Of a stretch of 64,000 nucleotides of DNA, positions 28,984-38,100 are shown in pieces. Origin of the DNA: CAVSLM01 sp963728895. GTDB taxonomy: Bacteria; Pseudomonadota; Gammaproteobacteria; JBBQDK01. A model generated the notes under the pieces. It had not been told where the DNA came from, made no database searches, and saw nothing but the letters and a program-made list of their open reading frames with translations. Both the position numbers and the translations under genes were made by a program. How positions within the stretch are numbered: position 1 is the first letter of the stretch; each line of letters opens with the position of its first letter. The stretch is from positions 62,001 through 126,000 of the forward strand of contig CAVSLM010000012.1 in assembly GCA_963728895.1 (NCBI GenBank), in the 5' to 3' direction.

Positions 28984-31395
28984 AGCGTGCGCCGGCACCG
29001 TAGGGTGCGCCGCGCGCACGCGGACAATCCAATCGCGCGCTTTGCGCGCACGAAACCCAACGAACCTCTGCGCACAACCTCGCCGACATCCAACGAACCT
29101 CTGCGCGCAGTTGACGTGGCATTGCCGGCGCGCTCTGCAAGGACAAGGCGTGGAGGATGGAACGCGCGGCGCTCGCTTCTTGCTGGTGTCGCTGATCCTG
29201 AGCGCCGTCCTCGCCGGACTCAGCAAGTACTGGAGCGGCATATCCGCCAGCGGCGCTGCGCGCGGCATGGTCCGCGTGCGTGGGACGCACCCTACGATGA
29301 CAGCAGCGCCATCCCAAGAGTCACAAGCGGGTCCGACCCCGCCGAGGAAACACGATCGCGACGCGCGCACGGATCACCGGCAAAACAAAGTGCACGAAGC
29401 GGATCCGACTCCGGAGGAGAAATACGATTGCGACGCCGGGAAACACCCGCACGGAGCATCGTCCCTCCGCAGCGTGCGCCGGCACCGTAGGGTGCGCCGC
29501 GCGCACGCGGACAATCCAATCGCGCGCTTTGCGCGCACGAAACCCAACGAACCTCCGCGCACAACCTCGCCGACACCCAACGAACTTCTGCGCACAACCT
29601 CGCCGACCACGCACAACGGACCACGCTCTGCGCACAACCTCGCCGACATCCAACGAACCTCTGCGCGCGTTGGCGTGGCATTGCCGGCGCGCTCTGCAAG
29701 GACAAGGCGTGGAGGATGGAACGCGCGGCGCTCGCTTCCTGCTGGTGTCGCTGATCCTGAGCGCCGTCCTCGCCGGACTCAGCAAGTACTGGAGCGGCAT
29801 ACCCGCCAGCGGCGCTGCGCGCGGCATGGTCCGCGTGCGTGGGACGCACCCTACGGTGACAGCAGCGCCATCCCAAGAGTCAGAAGCGGGTCCGACCCCG
29901 CCGAGGAAACACGATCGCGACGCGCGCACGGATCACCGGCAAAACAAAGTGCACGAAGCGGATCCGACTCCGGAGGAGAAATACGATTGCGACGCCGGGA
30001 AACACCCGCACGGAGCATCGTCCCTCCGCAGCGTGCGCCGGCACCGTAGGGTGCGCCGCGCGCACGCGGACAATCCAATCGCGCGCTTTGCGCGCACGAA
30101 ACCCAACGAACCTCCGCGCACAACCTCGCCGACACCCAACGAACCTCTGCGCACAACCTCGCCGACACCCAACGAACTTCTGCGCGCAGTTGACGTGGCA
30201 TTGCCGGCGCGCTCTGCAAGGACAAGGCGTGGAGGACGGAACGCGCGGCGCTCGCTTCCTGCTGGTGTCGCTGATCCTGAGCGCCGTCCTCGCCGGACTC
30301 AGCAAGTACTGGAGCGGCATACCCGCCAGCGGCGCTGCGCGCGCATGGTCCGCGTGCGTGGGACGCACCCTACGGTGACAGCAGCGCCATCCCAAGAGTC
30401 AGAAGCGGGTCCGACCCCGCCGAGGAAACACGATCGCGACGCGCGCACGGATCACCGGCAAAACAAAGTGCACGAAGCGGATCCGACTCCGGAGGAGAAA
30501 TACGATTGCGACGCCGGGAAACACCCGCACGGAGCATCGTCCCTCCGCAGCGTGCGCCGGCACCGTAGGGTGCGCCGCGCGCACGCGGACAATCCAATCG
30601 CGCGCTTTGCGCGCACGAAACCCAACGAACCTCCGCGCACAACCTCGCCGACACCCAACGAACTTCTGCGCGCAGTTGACGTGGCATTGCCGGCGCGCTC
30701 TGCAAGGACAAGGCGTGGAGGATGGAACGCGCGGCGCTCGCTTCCTGCTGGTGTCGCTGATCCTGAGCGCCGTCCTCGCCGGACTCAGCAAGTACTGGAG
30801 CGGCATATCCGCCAGCGGCGCTGCGCGCGCATGGTCCGCGTGCGTGGGACGCACCCTACGGTGACAGCAGCGCCATCCCAAGAGTCACAAGCGGGTCCGA
30901 CCCCGCCGAGGAAACACGATCGCGACGCGCGCACGGATCACCGGCAAAACAAAGTGCACGAAGCGGATCCGACTCCGGAGGAGAAATACGATTGCGACGC
31001 CGGGAAACACCCGCACGGAGCATCGTCCCTCCGCAGCGTGCGCCGGCACCGTAGGGTGCGCCGCGCGCACGCGGACAATCCAATCGCGCGCTTTGCGCGC
31101 ACGACACCCAACGAACCTCTGCGCACAACCTCGCCGACACCCAACGAACCTCTGCGCACAACCTCGCCGACAACCAACGAACTTCTGCGCGCAGTTGACG
31201 TGGCATTGCCGGCGCGCTCTGCAAGGACAAGGCGTGGAGGACGGAACGCGCGGCGCTCGCTTCCTGCTGGTGTCGCTGATCCTGAGCGCCGTCCTCGCCG
31301 GACTCAGCAAGTACTGGAGCGGCATACCCGCCAGCGGCGCTGCGCGCGCATGGTCCGCGTGCGTGGGACGCACCCTACGGTGACAGCAGCGCCAT
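28984..31395. repeat. Five-copy long tandem repeat array (486-559 bp units)
   Basis: Units starting with AGCGTGCGCCGGCACCGTAG begin at 28984, 29471, 30030, 30549 and 31035; the last is cut at about 31395. Spacings are 487, 559, 519 and 486 bp. Length differences come mainly from an inner 33-bp repeat (CCAACGAACCTCTGCGCACA...) present two or three times, plus an extra insertion in unit 2. Each unit starts with GTAGGGTGCG and carries its inverted partner CGCACCCTAC about 280-380 bp later, so it is bounded by imperfect inverted repeats. All frames are Arg-rich and no conserved protein is recognised. Confidence 0.9.
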
Positions 31396-31494
31396 ACCAA
31401 ATCGGTGGCGCTGCGCACCGCATCGTGCGGGTGCGCGGAACGCTCCCTGCGAGAGCGCGGCACACGTTTTCGGCGGCCGTGGAATGACTGCGGG

Positions 31495-32211
31495 TCAGCG
31501 CAGCCTGCCGCCGCCGTCGACATCGAGCACCGCGCCGGTGATGTAGCCGTTGGTCAGCAGCGCCAGCGCCGCTTCGGCGAGCTCCTCGGGCCGCCCGATC
31601 CGCCCCACTGGCAGGCTGCCACCCATCTGTTTGAAGAAGGCCTGCTTCTCCTCCTCGCTCATCCAGCCATAGGCCGGCGTGTCGACCAGTCCGGGGGAAA
31701 GGACGTTCACGCGGATCGGGGCGAGTTCCTTGGCGAGCGTCATGGCCATGGCCAGGATCGCGCCGTTGACCGCGGCGACGCCTGCCGTACCGGGGATCGC
31801 CGAGCGTGAGGCACCGCCGGTGGTGAACACAATGGAGCCGCCCTTGCGCAGATAGCTGACGGCGTGGCGGGCACAGAAGAAATAGCCCCAGAACTTGGTG
31901 TGAAAGGCATTCTCCAGCACCGCCACCTCCAGCTCGCCGAACTTGCCCCATGCCGGCAACCCCGCGCCCATCAGCACCAGGTGGTCGAGCTCGCCCGTCT
32001 CGCGGAAGAACTCGCGCACTGCGGACTCGTCGGTGAAATCCACGCGGCGCGCCTCGGCCTTGCCTTCGATCTGCTGCAGCGCGGCGGCCAGCTTGTCCTC
32101 GGAGCGCGAAGCGATCACCACGTGCGCGCCCTGCGTGGCGAGCAGCCGCGCCGTGGCCAGTCCCATCCCAGAGCTGCCACCGAAGACCGCCACCTTCTTA
32201 TCCTGTAACAT
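31495..32211 (-). CDS. SDR-fold oxidoreductase lacking the catalytic Tyr-Lys pair
   Basis: 238 residues. The nucleotide-binding glycine motif is VFGGSSGMGLATARLL, and the Asp adenine contact is VDFTDESA. PGLVDTPAYGWM and the C-terminal TGAVLDVDGG are standard short-chain dehydrogenase features. At the active site the sequence reads TTGGASRSAIPGTAGVAAVN: the serine is present, but the YxxxK motif is replaced by Ala and Asn. It may be a non-catalytic or unusual member. It stands alone, with the stop close to the end of the tandem repeat array. Confidence 0.85.
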   Translation of the reverse strand: MLQDKKVAVFGGSSGMGLATARLLATQGAHVVIASRSEDKLAAALQQIEGKAEARRVDFTDESAVREFFRETGELDHLVLMGAGLPAWGKFGELEVAVLENAFHTKFWGYFFCARHAVSYLRKGGSIVFTTGGASRSAIPGTAGVAAVNGAILAMAMTLAKELAPIRVNVLSPGLVDTPAYGWMSEEEKQAFFKQMGGSLPVGRIGRPEELAEAALALLTNGYITGAVLDVDGGGRLR

Positions 32212-32379
32212 GCCCGCCTCCTTTTACCGCCCGCTCCCGACCGCTGCCCCATGCACACGGAAAGGTCCGGAGTTTGCCACAGCGTGGCGCTGCCCACCAA
32301 CGCACCGCGCTCCGGTGCCGCGCAGCGCGGGTGCTACACTCGAAGGTAGGAACAGAAGCTGTGCGGAACAGGGACGAAG

Positions 32380-32649
32380 ATCAGCTACAAACTTGCAGCG
32401 GCGGCGTGTCTGCTCGGCGCGCCGGTACTCGCGGCGGCGCAAGCGGAACCGATGCGCTGCGGCACTGAGCTGATTGGACCGGGGGCCACGGAGAATGTGG
32501 TGGTCCATACCTGCGGGCCTCATACCTGGGTGGACGGACTGCGCTGGATCTACGATCCGGGCGCCGGCGAGCTTCTTCATCGTGGTATTCACACCCGCCG
32601 CGAGGTGTTTCATTCTGTTTGGAACTTGAACGGCGATTGGCGCGAATGA
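32380..32649 (+). pseudogene. DUF2845-like small exported protein, broken at both ends
   Basis: The frame from 32380 gives a signal-peptide-like stretch (SYKLAAAACLLGAPVLAAAQ), then MRCGTELIGPGATENVVVHT CGPHT, which fits DUF2845 (RCG...GD...V...CG.P). The expected start position carries ATC rather than ATG, and no other start codon precedes it in frame before the stop at 32347. After GIHTRREVF the sequence runs into an IS630 remnant (from about 32606) read antisense, which supplies the last 15 residues. It is therefore a decayed gene with a lost start and a replaced 3' end. Confidence 0.6.
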
Positions 32650-32690
32650 CCTTCTGCAGGATATCGCGAGCGCTCCTCTCCAGATGAATG
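32606..32690 (-). mobile_element. IS630-family transposase C-terminal remnant, copy 1
   Basis: On the minus strand the sequence reads RSARDILQKVIRANRRSSSK QNE, the extreme C-terminus of IS630-type transposases. A second copy lies at 57081-57235. A GGCGGATGCGCTGCGCTTAT repeat directly follows. Confidence 0.6.
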
Positions 32691-32719
32691 GCGGATGCGC
32701 TGCGCTTATCCGCCCTACA
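32687..32719. repeat. Repeat family 3 copy (TAGGGCGGATAAGCGCAGCG type)
   Basis: GGCGGATGCGCTGCGCTTAT followed by CCGCCCTACA. The same short repeat occurs at 57236, 57417 and, diverged, 59540. The rest of 32720-32969 shows no gene. Confidence 0.65.
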
Positions 32720-32969
32720 TCAAATGAGATGCTGTCGCGGCCCTGGTTCTCATGATCGCGGCCCATCGTGCCGCACGCTCGCGGAACCACCAAGATGGCC
32801 GTCTACATCGAAAGCCCAAAGGTCCGTCAAGAATGCATGCAGCACTACACTAGCCAATCCCGGACGCGGCTTCGCGCACGGCTTGCAGGACCCGAAGGAA
32901 CCCAATCCATTGCATAAACCCTGATCGAAGCGCCTTCAAGCCTATTCACTTCGCGCAACGGATAACCGC

Positions 32970-33464
32970 ATGGGTCGAGATCACGCACTGCGTCTGCTGT
33001 TCGTGGGCCTGATGGTTGCGACGCCGGCTGCGGCTCCCGCGCCGCAACCCGCCGCGCCTTCCACAGCGGCGGTCGCCGTGCGCACGCCGCTGATCATCGA
33101 CACCGGCGCGCGCCACTGGCATTTCGAGGTGGAAGTTTGCCGCACACCTGAGCAGCGCATGCGCGGGCTGCAGTTTCGCCGTTCGCTGTCCCCGCAACAG
33201 GGCATGTTGTTCCTCTACGCGGCACCGTCCGTGGCGTCGATGTGGATGAAGGACACCTACGTGGCGCTCGACATGCTGTTCATCGACCGCAGTGGCATCA
33301 TCACGCGAATCGCGGAGCACACCGAGCCGTTGTCGGAGGACACCATTCACTCCCCCGGCCCGGTACAGGCGGTGCTCGAGCTTGCGGCGGGCACTGCATC
33401 GCGCCTCGGAATCGCACCCGGCGATCGCGTCCGGCACGCCGCGCTCGGCGGCCCGCCACCCTGA
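32970..33464 (+). CDS. DUF192 family exported protein
   Basis: 164 residues. A signal peptide (LLFVGLMVATPAAAPAP) and a proline-rich linker lead to the DUF192 domain: FEVEVCRTPEQRMRGLQFRR, MWMKDTYVALDMLFIDRSG and VLELAAGTASRLGIAPGDRV. The family is a small beta-barrel of unknown biochemical role, often periplasmic. No operon partner is obvious; the next gene starts 106 bases later with its own ribosome-binding site. Confidence 0.88.
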   Translation: MGRDHALRLLFVGLMVATPAAAPAPQPAAPSTAAVAVRTPLIIDTGARHWHFEVEVCRTPEQRMRGLQFRRSLSPQQGMLFLYAAPSVASMWMKDTYVALDMLFIDRSGIITRIAEHTEPLSEDTIHSPGPVQAVLELAAGTASRLGIAPGDRVRHAALGGPPP

Positions 33465-33570
33465 CTGGCCCGCATTTCCCACAGGACGGTGGCGGCGCGG
33501 CTTGCCAACCCCGAGCGCCGATCTATGGTTGTGATTGTTGAACTCGTCCACTTCACAGGGAGGTTGCAAC

Positions 33571-35118
33571 ATGCAAGGGAAACTGAAAGGGGGCGCATTG
33601 CGCGCCGTGATCGCCGCCACCATCTGTGCGCCCGGCTTGGCCGCGGCGCAGATGTCACCCTACTATGCACCGCCTCCGCCGTATGCGGGCCCGCGTATGC
33701 CTGGGTACTATGCGCCGGTGGCCAGCCAGCCACACGGAGCCGGGCCCTCTCAACAGCCCGGCTCGCCCTCCGGGCAGCCGGCCGACGCCAGTCAGCAGTC
33801 GGCGTCCTCGGGCGGATCGCAGGGACAGTCCGGAAGCGGAACCGCGGATTTCAGCCGGCTCGATGAGAACGGCGACGGCTATGTTACGCCCGAGGAGGCG
33901 CAGAAAGGCGAAGGGCTTGCACAGCAGCAATTTCTCGCCGCCGACAGCAACCACGATGGCCGGCTGAGCCGGGAGGAATTTGCGCAGGTATCGGGCAGCG
34001 GCAATGCGTCGATGTCTGCGCAGGGTGGTGTGGCCGGCGGGTTCGGCAACCTGTCCGCGGGGGTATCCGGCGGCATGTCCGACGGCCTGCAGTACAGCGC
34101 GCAGAACCGGCCCTATGCGGCGCAGGGCCAGGACTATGGGCAATCCGGTGCGCAGGCGCAGGGCACCTATGCGGGCAGCGCCGAAACGTCGCGGGGAGGC
34201 GCAGAGCAGGATCAGCAACGCGGGCCGTCTTCGCAGGCTGCGAAGATCGCCGTCCAGGAAAGTCGCGCGCGGGTGCAGGTGACTCAGCCCCAACCGAGGA
34301 TCACCGTTCAGCAACCACAGCCTCAGGTCACGGTGCAACAGCCGCAGCCCACGGTTACGGTCCAGCAGCCCCAGCCCACGGTTACGGTGCAGCAGCCTCA
34401 GCCGCAAGTGACGGTGGAGCAGCCCCAGCCGAGAGTGACGATACAGCAACCGCAGCCCCGGGTGAGCGTGACCCAGCCCAGGCCTCAGGTGCAGGTGGAA
34501 AGTCAACCGCCGCAGGTGCGAGGTGACGCAGTGTGCAAGCCGCGCCAGGTCAACGTGGAGCAGAGCGGCCAGCCCCGGGTGAAGGTGCAGCGCTCGGGTG
34601 AGCCATCGGTCAACGTCGTGGAGCAGCGCAGCCCCCAGCAGAGCGAGCTGCAGCAGCGGCGCCAGCAGTACGATCAGCAGGCGCAGAGCACCACGCAACC
34701 GTATGCGCCCCAGCGCAGTGCCCAGGCCGGTAACATGCAGCAGGACACGCAAACCGGCGAGGCACGGGAGGTCGCCCGGCAGCGTCCCATCATGCAGCGG
34801 CAGGCGAGCGATCTGGAAGGCCAGAGCGTTCAGAACCTGCAGGGGCAGGACCTGGGCGACATCGAAATGGTGGTGCGCGACCGGCAGAGCGGCAGGGTCG
34901 CCGCGGTGCTGGGGGTGGGCGGCTTTCTCGGCATCGGCGAGAGGCGCGTGGTGCTTCCCGCCGACCAGCTGCAGCTTGGCGAGGACGGCCAGATCATCGC
35001 CACCATAGGTGCCAGTGCCGACGAGCTGAAGCGCCAGGCGGAATACGACCAGAGCCGCTATGAGGAGTTGAGCGGGTCACAGGTACTGGCCCAGGCCGCC
35101 AATTCGCAGCAGCGGTAG
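33571..35118 (+). CDS. Exported EF-hand protein with VQQPQP repeats and PRC-barrel-like C-terminus
   Basis: 515 residues from the ATG at 33571, with AGGGAGG upstream. A signal peptide ends at PGLAAAQMS. Domains in order are a Pro/Tyr/Gln-rich segment, then paired EF-hand loops DENGDGYVTPEE and DSNHDGRLSREEF (calcium binding, about 95-140). Next is a Gly/Gln/Ala-rich stretch, then about nine repeats of the type VTVQQPQP (about 228-325), and a Gln-rich linker. The C-terminal region QNLQGQDLGDIEMVVRDRQS with FLGIGERRVVLPADQLQL resembles a PRC-barrel. It looks like an extracytoplasmic matrix or stress protein. The exact function is unknown. Confidence 0.75.
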   Translation: MQGKLKGGALRAVIAATICAPGLAAAQMSPYYAPPPPYAGPRMPGYYAPVASQPHGAGPSQQPGSPSGQPADASQQSASSGGSQGQSGSGTADFSRLDENGDGYVTPEEAQKGEGLAQQQFLAADSNHDGRLSREEFAQVSGSGNASMSAQGGVAGGFGNLSAGVSGGMSDGLQYSAQNRPYAAQGQDYGQSGAQAQGTYAGSAETSRGGAEQDQQRGPSSQAAKIAVQESRARVQVTQPQPRITVQQPQPQVTVQQPQPTVTVQQPQPTVTVQQPQPQVTVEQPQPRVTIQQPQPRVSVTQPRPQVQVESQPPQVRGDAVCKPRQVNVEQSGQPRVKVQRSGEPSVNVVEQRSPQQSELQQRRQQYDQQAQSTTQPYAPQRSAQAGNMQQDTQTGEAREVARQRPIMQRQASDLEGQSVQNLQGQDLGDIEMVVRDRQSGRVAAVLGVGGFLGIGERRVVLPADQLQLGEDGQIIATIGASADELKRQAEYDQSRYEELSGSQVLAQAANSQQR

Positions 35119-35123
35119 GGGTT

Positions 35124-35158
35124 CCCCATCGCGCCGCCGCACGGGCGGCGCGATGGGG
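35124..35158. terminator. Perfect 15-bp hairpin
   Basis: CCCCATCGCGCCGCC pairs fully with GGCGGCGCGATGGGG around a 5-base loop, 5 bases after the preceding stop. No T-run follows. It is the only clear structure in 35119-35623, the rest of which shows no supported gene. Confidence 0.55.
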
Positions 35159-35623
35159 CGGGCGGCACGGCAATGATCGAAGCACAAGACCTCCACATCC
35201 TCTCCTCGCGGGACATTCTCGCCATCGGCGTGGCCGAACACCGGGACACACAGAGAAGAAGTGCGCCTGCGTCGGTGCGCAGATAGCCGCGCCCCTCCCG
35301 ATCGCGCGTGTCGTTGCGCCAGGTCGCAGCAGCGATCCCAGGTGCGCCATCGTTGCAGCCACCCGGGCCGAAAGAGTGTGCGCGCCGCAGGAACGACGCG
35401 GTCGGATTCGCAACCGAAACGGGGCTCCGGGGCCGGCACGCATCCCTTGCGCGTCGAATGTGCGATGCTTCTCACTCATGCGCAGCGCCTATATGATTAC
35501 CATCCGTCCGTTCCACTTCGGCCGCTCCGGCCGAATCCGATCCATCACCTTCATCGCCGGACCGCGCCCCGAAGCCGCATGCCGCTCGGAGCAAGACCGG
35601 CCACGCACTGTGAGGAACCTCTC

Positions 35624-36322
35624 ATGAACGAATCCGTCGGAACCTGCGCCGGCGCGCGCAATACCCGGCTCGCCAAGGCCGGCATCGTCCTGATTACTGC
35701 ACTTTCGGTGGTCTTGGCCGGCTGCCAGACGACCAATGCCTACACCGGCGAGCGGCAAGTCAGCACCACGACCAAGGGCGCCGGTATCGGCGCGCTCGGC
35801 GGCGCGCTCGCCGGCGTGTTGATCGGTGACAGTCGCAAGGCGACGCTGATCGGCGCCGGGGTGGGTGCGCTCACCGGCGCGGCCGTCGGCAATTACATGG
35901 ATCGACAGGAATCGCAGCTGCGTTCGCAGCTCCAGGGTACCGGGGTGAGCGTGACCCGCAATGGCGATCAGGTCGTCCTCAACATGCCCGGCAACATCAC
36001 CTTCCCCACCAACTCGGCGGATATCGCTTCGAACTTCTATCCGGTGCTGGACTCGGTCGCCAAGGTGATCCAGAAATACGAGAAGACCTATGTCGACGTC
36101 ATGGGCCACACCGACAACACCGGAGCGGCCGACTACAACCAGCGCCTGTCGGAGCGTCGCGCCCAGAGTGTGGCGCAGTATCTGCAGAGCCGCGGCGTGA
36201 TACCGGCCCGTATCGTCACCCGCGGTTTCGGCCAGAACGCCCCGGTGGCCTCCAACGCCACACCTGAAGGCCGGGCCATGAATCGCCGGGTCGAGATCGT
36301 GCTGACGCCGGTCACCGCCTGA
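35624..36322 (+). CDS. OmpA-like peptidoglycan-binding lipoprotein
   Basis: 232 residues from the ATG at 35624. The lipobox SVVLAGCQT predicts a lipoprotein. A glycine-zipper region (GAGIGALGGALAGVLIG, GAGVGALTGAAVGNYMD) follows, then an OmpA C-terminal domain (about 120-230) with DVMGHTDNTGAADYNQRLSE and RIVTRGFGQ, which binds diaminopimelate in the cell wall. It has the YiaD-like arrangement of lipobox, glycine zipper and OmpA domain, tethering outer membrane to peptidoglycan. Confidence 0.93.
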   Translation: MNESVGTCAGARNTRLAKAGIVLITALSVVLAGCQTTNAYTGERQVSTTTKGAGIGALGGALAGVLIGDSRKATLIGAGVGALTGAAVGNYMDRQESQLRSQLQGTGVSVTRNGDQVVLNMPGNITFPTNSADIASNFYPVLDSVAKVIQKYEKTYVDVMGHTDNTGAADYNQRLSERRAQSVAQYLQSRGVIPARIVTRGFGQNAPVASNATPEGRAMNRRVEIVLTPVTA

Positions 36323-36765
36323 GACACTCTGCACCAGATGCCCCGGCCGGCGTCGCGAGTACCGTCGCGCCGGGGGCGCCTGCCTGCCTCCGCACCCTGT
36401 GGCACTCGATCGTTCGCGGCCGCTTCCCGCGTCACGCAATCATTGCATGAATCGTGATCGAAGTGCCTTCAAACCGCTCGTGCAAGCTCGCTGCATCACA
36501 CTTGGCGGTCCGCTGATCGCAGGATGAGTAGCTTCGAGAAACTTTCCTTCTACGTGCGCCGGCAGACAAAGCGCTTCGCCAATCGCGGAGAATGTCAGAT
36601 CTTCCTCGCGGTCCATTCACTTACCGGCCAGCCGCTCTGGCCGGCTGGTGAGCTTCCCGGGTTAAGCCGCCGTTCAGGCAGTCTCCGCTAGTCTGTGAGC
36701 CAGTTGGTAGACGGACATCGAACGTCGAACCGAATGGCAAACCGCTTCCGACCGGGAGAACGAAC
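36323..36765. other. Intergenic region carrying a REP-like repeat
   Basis: No gene is supported here. It holds the family 2 repeat at 36594-36663. A stretch at 36446-36470 (TGAATCGTGATCGAAGTGCC) resembles 32916-32935 upstream of the DUF192 gene. Confidence 0.5.
36594..36663. repeat. REP-like repeat, family 2 copy 1
   Basis: Core ACCGGCCAGCCG-CTCT-GGCCGGCTGGT is a near-palindrome, preceded by TGTCAGATCTTCC and followed by GAGCTTCCCGGG. Two other copies lie at 47348 and 57678. Confidence 0.7.
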
Positions 36766-37191
36766 ATGAACCGCCTGCGCAAACTGCTGATCGCCACCAC
36801 CCTCGCGAGTACCGCAGTGCTTGCCGCGCCGCTTGCCCATGCCGACAAGTACGTGGTGAACCACTATTACCAGCCGCACCACGAGCGTCACCATGTGGAG
36901 CACCACACGCGCATGGTCGTGCGCAACTATTATCGCTACGAGCCTGCGGTGCGCGAACGGGTTGTGGTGGTGCAGCGTCCTGTCTACTACCAAAGCAGCG
37001 CACCGGCGTACGACTACGCGACGCCCGCCTATCCCGCCTCCACTGGCTATCATTCCGCCACGCCCATGATCGTCGGCGGCATCCTCGGCGGTCTCGCCGG
37101 GAATCAGATCGGTCAGGGTAGCGGCCGCGACGTGGCGACGGTGGCGGGGGTGCTGCTGGGCGGCTCCATCGGCCGCGATCTCGGCCGGTGA
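36766..37191 (+). CDS. Glycine-zipper 2TM domain exported protein
   Basis: 141 residues, with GGGAGAACGAAC before the ATG. A signal peptide ends at LAHADKYVV. The middle is rich in His, Tyr, Arg and Val (HYYQPHHERHHVEHHTRMVV), and the C-terminus is a glycine-zipper pair, MIVGGILGGLAGNQIGQGSG and VAGVLLGGSIGRDLG. Such proteins sit in the cell envelope. The His-rich part might bind metal, but no specific motif is present. Confidence 0.85.
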   Translation: MNRLRKLLIATTLASTAVLAAPLAHADKYVVNHYYQPHHERHHVEHHTRMVVRNYYRYEPAVRERVVVVQRPVYYQSSAPAYDYATPAYPASTGYHSATPMIVGGILGGLAGNQIGQGSGRDVATVAGVLLGGSIGRDLGR

Positions 37192-37245
37192 GTCTGTCCG
37201 CATGCGGCCCGTGCGGGGCGGCGCAAGTCCGCCGTCCCGCCGGCG

Positions 37246-37419
37246 TCAATATTTGATGATGACGTAGAACGCGTGAATGATGCCGGGGATGTAGCCCAGC
37301 AGGGTCAGCAGGATATTGATCCAGAACTGGCCGCCGAATCCCACTTCGAGAAACACCCCCACCGGCGGCAGCAGCAGGGCGAAGATGACCTTGAAGATGT
37401 CCGTCGCGGTTACAGCCAT
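37246..37419 (-). CDS. YqaE/Pmp3 family small membrane protein
   Basis: 57 residues. AAGGAAG lies 8 bases before the ATG. Two membrane helices are seen: VIFALLLPPVGVFLEVGFGG and WINILLTLLGYIPGIIHAFY, matching the Pmp3/UPF0057 family pattern (LPP.GV.L..G....F..N..L..LG..PG.IHA.Y). These proteolipids are stress-linked membrane proteins that affect membrane potential in yeast. The gene stands alone. Confidence 0.9.
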   Translation of the reverse strand: MAVTATDIFKVIFALLLPPVGVFLEVGFGGQFWINILLTLLGYIPGIIHAFYVIIKY

Positions 37420-37491
37420 GGGCGTCTTCCTTGAGCGCCGGAGATTCCGACTCCTTGCCTGGAAGTCTAGTCCGGAAATGTCACCGTCGCC

Positions 37492-38100
37492 TCAGGGCCG
37501 CCCCGGCACCTCGAGCAGGGTTCGGATGATCTGCTCCACCTCGGGATGCGCGAAGTCCCGTCCGCCCACGGCGCGATACACGACCTGCCCCTTCCGGTCG
37601 ATGAGAAAAGTGGTCGGCAGTCCTTTCACGCCGTAGGCCTCGGAAACCTTCTCCTCGCGATCGAACACCACGGGAAAGGTCGGAAACACGCTGAGCTGGC
37701 CCATGTAGGCGAACACCAGGTCCGGGTCCTCCCACTGGTTGACGGCCAGCACCACCAGCCCCTGGTCCTTGAACTTGCGGTACAGCGCCTCCAGCGACGG
37801 CATCTCGCGCCGGCAGGGCGGACACCAGGTGGCCCAGAAGTTCAGCATGATCACCTTGCCCCGGTAGTCCATGAGACGGTGCGCCTTGTCATCCATGTCG
37901 CGCAGGCTGAAGGCGGGGGCCTCCCGCGGCGGACGCAGGGCGTTCAGGCGATGCCCCAGCTCGGGGGTTTCCATCTGCGCGGTCGCGGCGCCCGCGACCA
38001 GCACCAATCCCAGGAACCAGGCGGCGGGCAGTCTAGCCGGCAGGCTCCGGCTGCGCGGGTGCGCACTGCAGGTCCTCGATACGGCCGTGATGCATCTCAC
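37492..38100 (-). CDS. TlpA-like periplasmic thioredoxin
   Basis: 202 residues if the ATG at 38100 is right. That start overlaps the upstream gene by 68 bases and gives a long Arg-rich N-region. No better ATG or GTG exists before the hydrophobic segment AAWFLGLVLVAGAATAQ, so the start is uncertain. The redoxin domain has the active site WATWCPPCRREMPSLEALYR and the cis-proline region GVKGLPTTFLIDRKGQVV. It should reduce or exchange periplasmic disulfides, for example in cytochrome c or CuA maturation. It is cotranscribed with the gene upstream. Confidence 0.87.
   Translation of the reverse strand: MRCITAVSRTCSAHPRSRSLPARLPAAWFLGLVLVAGAATAQMETPELGHRLNALRPPREAPAFSLRDMDDKAHRLMDYRGKVIMLNFWATWCPPCRREMPSLEALYRKFKDQGLVVLAVNQWEDPDLVFAYMGQLSVFPTFPVVFDREEKVSEAYGVKGLPTTFLIDRKGQVVYRAVGGRDFAHPEVEQIIRTLLEVPGRP

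Noticed and set aside
29000..29060. Sigma-54 promoter in each array unit (TGGCATTGCCGGCGC type)
   Set aside because: Only the GG and GC dinucleotides fit. The -12 element lacks the TTGC pattern.
28984..31395. CRISPR array
   Set aside because: Inner 33-bp repeats are contiguous, without unique spacers, and no cas genes are present.
29529..31487. 652-residue open frame across the tandem array, with matching long frames on the minus strand
   Set aside because: All frames are open because the repeat is GC-rich. The product is Arg-rich with no domain, unit lengths are not all multiples of three, and the same DNA is open on both strands.
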